Assembly (NCBI RefSeq): GCF_900104475.1
Contig: NZ_FNJR01000009.1
Coordinates: forward strand, 143,697-207,696
Length of the DNA: 64,000 nt
Direction of reading: 5' to 3'
Source: Actinopolyspora xinjiangensis
GTDB taxonomy: Bacteria > Actinomycetota > Actinomycetes > Mycobacteriales > Pseudonocardiaceae
Shown: positions 59,390-64,000 of the stretch, piece after piece
Position numbering within the stretch: the first letter of the stretch is position 1
How the letters are laid out: each line of letters starts with the position of its first letter
Program-made: the position numbers and the translations under genes
The notes under the pieces: model-generated
Databases searched by the model: none
Told to the model about the DNA's origin: nothing
The model's input: only the letters and a program-made list of their open reading frames with translations

Positions 59390-59635
59390 CGCTTCGCGGT
59401 GCCGGGGCACTCTGGGCAGGGCGTGGTTCTCTCGCGAGATCACGACACGGCGGGCCGGCCCTCGCAGGAACTTCGAGGACCTCGGCTCTCGACTGCCCCT
59501 CGGCGCTCGGCTGAGCCTCGACCGGCCCTCGGCTCGCCGACGAAGCCCCGGTTCGCCGGCAGCCCCCGGCTCATTCGACGGGACGAACGGGACAGCGGTG
59601 AGGCAACACCGGAAAACCGCGGGCAGAACGACGGG

Positions 59636-60667
59636 TCAGCAGCGGCCCCGACGCCAGTAGCCCATGAAGGCCACCGAGCCGCGCGGCACCCCGTAGCCCT
59701 GCACGGTCATCCGGCGCAGCCGCTTGATGACACCGGCCTCCCCGGCGAGCCAGCCGTAGAGCTCCCCACCCGCGATGTCGAGCTTCGCACCGGCGCTCGA
59801 CTCCGGCGCCTCGCTCTCGGGGATCTCCCAGAGCAGGTAGTTGTCCACGTCCACGTCCTCCAGCGCGGCGACGGCCTCGCTCGCCGCCGGGCAACCACCG
59901 GCCCCGTCGCCGCCGGAGCGGGAGCACAGCTCCCCCAACGCGGTTTCGAGCCCCCGTTCCAGCAGCTCGCCGTGCTCGGCGCCCGCGACGTCGCGCGGCA
60001 GCCACCGGACGTCGATGCCCTCGGGAACGTGGTCCCAGACCTGGACGTCCTCCCCGCTCGGCACCTCCAGGCAGGCTATGCCCCGCGAGTCGGCGGGCAG
60101 CGATTCGAGGATGGCCGCCACCGCCGGGATCGCGGTCTCGTCCCCCGCCAGCAGCAGCCGCCGCGCCGTGGCGGGCGGGCACCACTCGCAGCCCCACATC
60201 CTGCCGGAACCGGGGCGGTCGGGCCCGAGGATGGCCACCTCGTCACCGACGTCGGCGGCGCCCGCCCAGGCCGAAGCCGGTCCGCTGGCCTCCTCGCCGG
60301 AGCCGTGCAGCACGAAGTCGATGTCCATCTCCGCCCGCTCGGGCCGGAACGCCCGCACGGTGTAGGTCCGCATGGTGGGGCGAATCTCCTCCGGCATGGC
60401 CTGCCAGGCGGTGTACCAGTCCCGCCCCTCCGGCACGTCGGCCACGGTCCGCCCCGGCCGGGGCAGCAGCAGCTTGACGCGCTGGTCGACGCCACCCGCC
60501 CCGAAGGAGCGCAGCGCCTCACCGGAGAAGGTCAGTCGCACGAAGTTGGGGCTCAGCTGTCGTCTGCCCGCCACCTCGACGGTGTACACCCGGTACTCGG
60601 GCCTGCCGGTCGCCTGGGATCGTGTGCTGGAGGGCGCCGTGCGCACCGTCCGGGCAGCAGGAGCCAT
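59636..60667 (-). CDS. Siderophore-interacting FAD/NAD(P)H reductase
   Basis: The 343-residue protein (ATG with GGGAGG six bases upstream) belongs to the SIP/ViuB family: FVRLTFSGEALRSFG and RTYTVRAFRPERAEMDIDFVLHG bind FAD, LLLAGDETAIPAVAAILESL begins the NAD(P)H domain, and GELYGWLAGEAGVIKRLRRMTVQGYGV closes it. It reduces imported ferric siderophore to release iron. An iron box lies 35 bases upstream, linking it to the des operon 12 kb away. Confidence 0.93.
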   Translation of the reverse strand: MAPAARTVRTAPSSTRSQATGRPEYRVYTVEVAGRRQLSPNFVRLTFSGEALRSFGAGGVDQRVKLLLPRPGRTVADVPEGRDWYTAWQAMPEEIRPTMRTYTVRAFRPERAEMDIDFVLHGSGEEASGPASAWAGAADVGDEVAILGPDRPGSGRMWGCEWCPPATARRLLLAGDETAIPAVAAILESLPADSRGIACLEVPSGEDVQVWDHVPEGIDVRWLPRDVAGAEHGELLERGLETALGELCSRSGGDGAGGCPAASEAVAALEDVDVDNYLLWEIPESEAPESSAGAKLDIAGGELYGWLAGEAGVIKRLRRMTVQGYGVPRGSVAFMGYWRRGRC

Positions 60668-60701
60668 GCCGGTCCTCCCAATCACGAGACGCTGTTCGCC
60701 A

Positions 60702-60720
60702 GTAAGGTTAGCCTACACTC
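60702..60720. promoter_or_regulatory. IdeR/DmdR iron box before the SIP gene
   Basis: TAAGGTTAGCCTACACT keeps the AGGTTAGCCTA core of the iron-box consensus and lies directly upstream of the reverse-strand SIP gene. Confidence 0.82.
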
Positions 60721-60900
60721 AGCCCAACTGGCGACAGGCGATCAAGGGTGTCCCATGCCACATTCCGGCGACGCCGCCACGACGGAGCCGGGACCACCGC
60801 GCGGCGGCGACCGGTTCCGCTCCACCCGGAACCGGAGCGGTGCGGACCGCGTCCCAGCCACCGACCCACCGACCAGAACGACAGCACGGGGAGCGCCCTG

Positions 60901-61596
60901 ATGTACGTGGAGGACACCGGTTCCGGGGACGGCGACATCCGCATCGACATCGCCGACTCCGAGTACACCGCCGAGGCCAACTACGACCTGGACGGCGACG
61001 GGGTGGACGAAACCGTCGCGGTGATGGCCGACGGGGGCTTCCTCGCCTACACCGACTCGGACGACGACGGCGCGGCCGACGTCATGCGCGCCATCGACGA
61101 GGAGGGAGAGGTCGTCGAACAGGCGCGGCTGGACGAGTCCAGCGGCGAATGGATCCGGGAACGGCCGGACGGTTCGACGATCGGCGAACCGGGCGAGGAG
61201 TCCGACGGCCGTTCCATGGTGGTGGACACCCCGCAGGGCGACCGCGAGGTCGGGCCGCCGACCGAGGACACCAACAACGACGGCAGGGCCGACACCGCGA
61301 TCGTCGACACCGAGCACGGCCAGATGATGGTCACCGACGCCGACGGCGACGGGTCGGCGGACCAGATGGTCGAGATCAGCGATTCCGGGGAGGTGACCGT
61401 CGCCGAGCACACCGGCGACGGCGAATGGACCGTGGTCGAGCAGGGCCGGGTGGACGGGCGGGGGCAGTACGCCCCGGAGGAGCCCACCTCGCGGATCAGC
61501 GGTACCGAGGACTGGCTCTGGAACGGCGAGGAGCGCGAGGGCACCGGCAGCGGCCCGTCCGCCCCTGATCCTGCCGACGACTCGTACTGGGTGTGA
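60901..61596 (+). CDS. Acidic protein with four DxDxDG calcium-binding loops
   Basis: The 231-residue protein (GGGGAG six bases upstream) is very acidic and has four EF-hand/dockerin-like loops: DLDGDGVDE (29-37), DSDDDGAAD (52-60), DTNNDGRAD (123-131) and DADGDGSAD (146-154). They are embedded in short strand repeats (TVAVMADGGFLAYT, TAIVDTEHGQMMVT). This matches the DUF6802-type actinobacterial family. No signal peptide is visible, so it is either cytosolic or exported in another way. Divergent from the SIP gene. Confidence 0.82.
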   Translation: MYVEDTGSGDGDIRIDIADSEYTAEANYDLDGDGVDETVAVMADGGFLAYTDSDDDGAADVMRAIDEEGEVVEQARLDESSGEWIRERPDGSTIGEPGEESDGRSMVVDTPQGDREVGPPTEDTNNDGRADTAIVDTEHGQMMVTDADGDGSADQMVEISDSGEVTVAEHTGDGEWTVVEQGRVDGRGQYAPEEPTSRISGTEDWLWNGEEREGTGSGPSAPDPADDSYWV

Positions 61597-61849
61597 CGCC
61601 GCCCGACACGACGTGAAATGCCTCCGGGTGATTCCGCGCCCGCGTCCCGCCAATAACACGTCCGACCACAGAATCGGATCAGAATGTGTTCCGGAACACA
61701 TCCGATTTTCGCGGGTTCGCTCGTGAATAATCCTCCGAACGAGCGACCCCGCGAGTCCCGGAGCCGGAAAACGTCGATCCAACCCCCGGAGCGGCTGTCG
61801 AATTTCCGTGTCACCCTGTCATCTGAATCGATTCCCTTATCGTTCCTGT
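61597..61849. promoter_or_regulatory. Intergenic region with an 18-bp perfect palindrome
   Basis: ATGTGTTCCGGAACACAT (61684-61701) is a perfect palindrome. Outer arms AATCGGAT and ATCCGATT extend it into a bulged hairpin followed by TTTT. It may be an operator for a dimeric regulator, or the terminator of the gene ending at 61596. Confidence 0.5.
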
Positions 61850-61958
61850 GAGGGAAGTGACAGGGCTGATCTCCGCCAACCCCCGCGCATCCGGTTAGCC
61901 TCGGTGCATCCCCAAATGCAGCTCCGTCCGGATTTCCGGGCGGAGCGAAGCATTTTTT
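61850..61958 (+). ncRNA. Structured small RNA, 6C-like candidate
   Basis: A plausible promoter (CTGTCA, 16 bases, TATCGT at 61838-61843) precedes a ~109-base segment with two C-rich single-stranded patches (CCAACCCCCGC at 61876 and the GCATCCCCAAATGC hairpin loop at 61906). It ends in a strong terminator. Two C-rich loops before a terminator are the hallmark of the actinobacterial 6C RNA. The assignment is from memory of the motif, not from a covariance search. It could instead be a pckA leader with an attenuator. Confidence 0.5.
61921..61958 (+). terminator. Terminator of the candidate small RNA
   Basis: GCTCCGTCCGG (61921-61931) pairs with CCGGGCGGAGC (61936-61946) with one G-T pair; GAAGCA and six T follow. 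It lies 75 bases upstream of pckA and faces it, so it would block read-through unless controlled. Confidence 0.85.
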
Positions 61959-62033
61959 GAAAGCTCCGCCGACCACGCGTCGGCGGTACGGAGAGAATCC
62001 GGGCTGTGGCGCCCAGTCAGGAGACACGACGCG

Positions 62034-63863
62034 ATGACCGCTTTGACCATCCCCGGTCTCGACCAGGCCCCCGTGAATCACGAACGCCTGCTGTCATGGG
62101 TACGTGAGGTCGCGGAACTGACCACGCCCGAGCAAGTCGTGTGGTGCGACGGATCGCAGCAGGAGTGGGAACGGCTGACCAACCGACTGGTCGAGGCGGG
62201 CACCTTCAAACGCCTGGACGACTCGAAGAAGCCCGAGTCGTTCTGGACGGCCTCCGACCCCACCGACGTCGCCCGGGTCGAGGAGCGCACCTTCATCTGC
62301 TCCCGCGACAAGAAGGACGCCGGGGTCACGAACAACTGGATGGACCCCGACCAGATGAAGGCCACCATGACCGAGCTCTACCGGGGCTGCATGCGGGGCC
62401 GCACGATGTACGTCGTGCCCTTCTGCATGGGTCCGGTGGAGGCCGAGCCGCCGAGGCTCGGCGTGGAGATCACCGACTCCGAGTACGTCGTGGTCTCGAT
62501 GCACATCATGACGCGGATGGGCGACCGGGTGCTGGAGCGGTTCGCCGAGGGCGAGGACGTCGAGTTCGTGCCGGCCCTGCACTCGGTCGGCGCACCGCTC
62601 GAACCGGGCCAGCAGGACTCCGCCTGGCCGTGCAACGAGATCAAGTACATCACGCACTTCCCCGAGGAGCGGCTGATCTGGAGCTTCGGCTCCGGCTACG
62701 GGGGCAACGCGCTGCTGGGCAAGAAGTGCTACTCGCTGCGTATCGCCTCGGCGATGGCCCGGGACGAGGGCTGGCTCGCCGAGCACATGCTGATCCTGAA
62801 GCTGATCTCGCCCGAGGACAAGGTCTACTACGTGGCCGCCGCCTTCCCGTCGGCGTGCGGCAAGACCAACCTCGCGATGCTGGAGCCGACCATCCCGGGC
62901 TGGCGTGTGGAGACGTTGGGGGACGACATCGCCTGGATGCGCTTCGGCGAGGACGGCAGGCTCTACGCGGTCAACCCGGAGGCCGGCTTCTTCGGCGTCG
63001 CGCCGGGCACCAACTGGAAGACCAACCCGAACGCGATGCGCACCATCGAGCGGGGCAACTCCATCTTCACCAACGTCGCGCTGACCGATGACGACGACGT
63101 GTGGTGGGAAGAGATGGAGGGTCAGCCGCGGCACCTGACCGACTGGAAGCGGCAGGACTGGACGCCCGACTCGGACGAGAAGGCCGCCCACCCGAACTCC
63201 CGGTACTGCACGCCGATGTCGCAGTGCCCGATCCTGGCGCCCGAGTGGGACGACCCGCAGGGCGTCCCGATCTCGGCGATCCTGTTCGGCGGCAGGCGCA
63301 AGACCACGATTCCGCTGGTCAACGAGGCTTTCGACTGGCAGCACGGCGTCTTCATGGGGGCCACGCTGTCCTCGGAGAAGACGGCCGCCGCGGCGGGCAA
63401 GGTCGGCGAGGTGCGCCGCGACCCGATGGCGATGCTGCCGTTCATCGGCTACAACGTCGGCGACTACTTCCAGCACTGGGTGAACATGGGCAAGGAGGCC
63501 GACGCCTCCAAGATGCCCAGCATCTACTACGTCAACTGGTTCCGCAGGGACCCCTCGGGCGAGAAGATCGTCTGGCCCGGTTTCGGGGAGAACTGCCGGG
63601 TGCTGAAGTGGATCGTGGATCGGCTGGAGGGCAACGCCGCCGCCGAGGAGACCGCGATCGGCCGGGTGCCCACGGCGGACCAGCTCGACCTCAGCGGGCT
63701 CGACGCCACGCGCGAGGAGATCGAGCAGTCCCTCGAGGTGAGCCTGCCGGAGTGGCGCGAGGAGCTGCCGCTGATCGAGGAATGGTTCGACAAGATCGGC
63801 GAGGATCTGCCCACCTCGATGCGCGACGAACTGGAGGCCCTCAAGCAGCGCATCGGTGAGTGA
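62034..63863 (+). CDS. pckA: Phosphoenolpyruvate carboxykinase (GTP)
   Basis: The 609-residue enzyme has the GTP-PEPCK signature [13 protein letters not shown] (271-283; P-loop Lys277, active-site Cys275), plus [17 protein letters not shown]-like [34 protein letters not shown] and [12 protein letters not shown]. It converts oxaloacetate to PEP in gluconeogenesis or acts anaplerotically in reverse. The start is ATG with CAGGAGACACGACGCG upstream. A terminator-bearing small RNA and its promoter lie just before it. Confidence 0.97.
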   Translation: MTALTIPGLDQAPVNHERLLSWVREVAELTTPEQVVWCDGSQQEWERLTNRLVEAGTFKRLDDSKKPESFWTASDPTDVARVEERTFICSRDKKDAGVTNNWMDPDQMKATMTELYRGCMRGRTMYVVPFCMGPVEAEPPRLGVEITDSEYVVVSMHIMTRMGDRVLERFAEGEDVEFVPALHSVGAPLEPGQQDSAWPCNEIKYITHFPEERLIWSFGSGYGGNALLGKKCYSLRIASAMARDEGWLAEHMLILKLISPEDKVYYVAAAFPSACGKTNLAMLEPTIPGWRVETLGDDIAWMRFGEDGRLYAVNPEAGFFGVAPGTNWKTNPNAMRTIERGNSIFTNVALTDDDDVWWEEMEGQPRHLTDWKRQDWTPDSDEKAAHPNSRYCTPMSQCPILAPEWDDPQGVPISAILFGGRRKTTIPLVNEAFDWQHGVFMGATLSSEKTAAAAGKVGEVRRDPMAMLPFIGYNVGDYFQHWVNMGKEADASKMPSIYYVNWFRRDPSGEKIVWPGFGENCRVLKWIVDRLEGNAAAEETAIGRVPTADQLDLSGLDATREEIEQSLEVSLPEWREELPLIEEWFDKIGEDLPTSMRDELEALKQRIGE

Positions 63864-63886
63864 GGCCCGGCTATCGTGCCACGTGT

Positions 63887-63933
63887 CCGAGGGGTGTCGA
63901 GATTCCGACTTCCGGAATGTCGACACCCCTCGG
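63887..63933 (+). terminator. Long hairpin after pckA
   Basis: CCGAGGGGTGTCGA (63887-63900) pairs perfectly with TCGACACCCCTCGG (63920-63933); inside, ATTCCG pairs with CGGAAT. There is no T-run, typical of high-GC genomes. Confidence 0.82.
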
Positions 63934-64000
63934 GTCACGGTACGTGTCGTTCGGAACGAATTCGCTCGACCCGACCACCCGAAAGCGTGATTCAAGACTT

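Noticed and set aside
62094-63995. A 633-codon reverse open frame across pckA
   Set aside because: Antisense shadow of pckA; no recognisable domain.
1-64000. tRNA or rRNA genes
   Set aside because: I looked for cloverleaf patterns with TTCGANNC loops and for rRNA landmarks in the gene-free stretches and found none I could support.

Overview
The window is high-GC actinobacterial chromosome. The block rpsF-ssb-rpsR-rplI-dnaB, a GT87-like membrane gene beside it, a Cys-type ribosomal protein S18, IdeR/DmdR-type iron boxes, type VII (WXG100-like) substrates, repeated XRE/DUF397 pairs and GTP-dependent PEP carboxykinase all fit Pseudonocardiales or Actinopolyspora-like relatives. Many proteins are strongly acidic. 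I assign no species from sequence alone.

Layout. 0-9.4 kb is conserved core: a partial membrane glycosyltransferase, an endonuclease IV-like gene, a secreted anchored protein, then rpsF-ssb-rpsR-rplI and dnaB. A cluster of DnaA-box-like sites precedes dnaB, and dnaB carries two inteins. 9.4-11.8 kb is a reverse-strand operon of type VII-associated genes, one of which is cut by an in-frame TGA. 12.2-18 kb is an accessory island: several small Cys-rich proteins, an XRE/DUF397 pair, and what looks like a decayed FxLD ribosomal-peptide locus (PIMT-like methyltransferase plus a cysteine-free precursor). 18-36 kb is metabolic and signalling: HAD hydrolases, an MFS exporter, PhoX, an SDR, an MTA/SAH-type deaminase, two NarL-type two-component systems (25.9-28.4 and 35.7-37.6 kb), TrmB, an ABC transporter and a ferredoxin reductase-like flavoprotein.

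37.8-42 kb holds two dynamin-like GTPases on either side of a GrpE-like protein. 42.3-48 kb is an iron-box-controlled desferrioxamine-type operon (desABCD), and the matching siderophore-interacting reductase lies at 59.6-60.7 kb under its own iron box. 48.4-58 kb is mosaic: a release-factor-like Rv2629 homologue, DUF2267, a type VII effector operon with an AT-rich patch, VanZ, a second XRE/DUF397 locus with a clear operator and terminator, a small degenerate type I-E CRISPR relic, and another DUF3558/type VII pair. 58.1-59.4 kb is an AbrB/RelE-like toxin-antitoxin module between two ~113-bp direct repeats. The window ends with an acidic EF-hand-loop protein, a probable structured small RNA resembling the actinobacterial 6C family, and pckA.

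Short hairpins with an 8-10 bp stem and a GCGA loop, and longer degenerate repeats, are scattered through the intergenic regions. They concentrate around the siderophore operon and the 48-54 kb mosaic. Boundaries, families and overlaps were read by eye; no database search was run.
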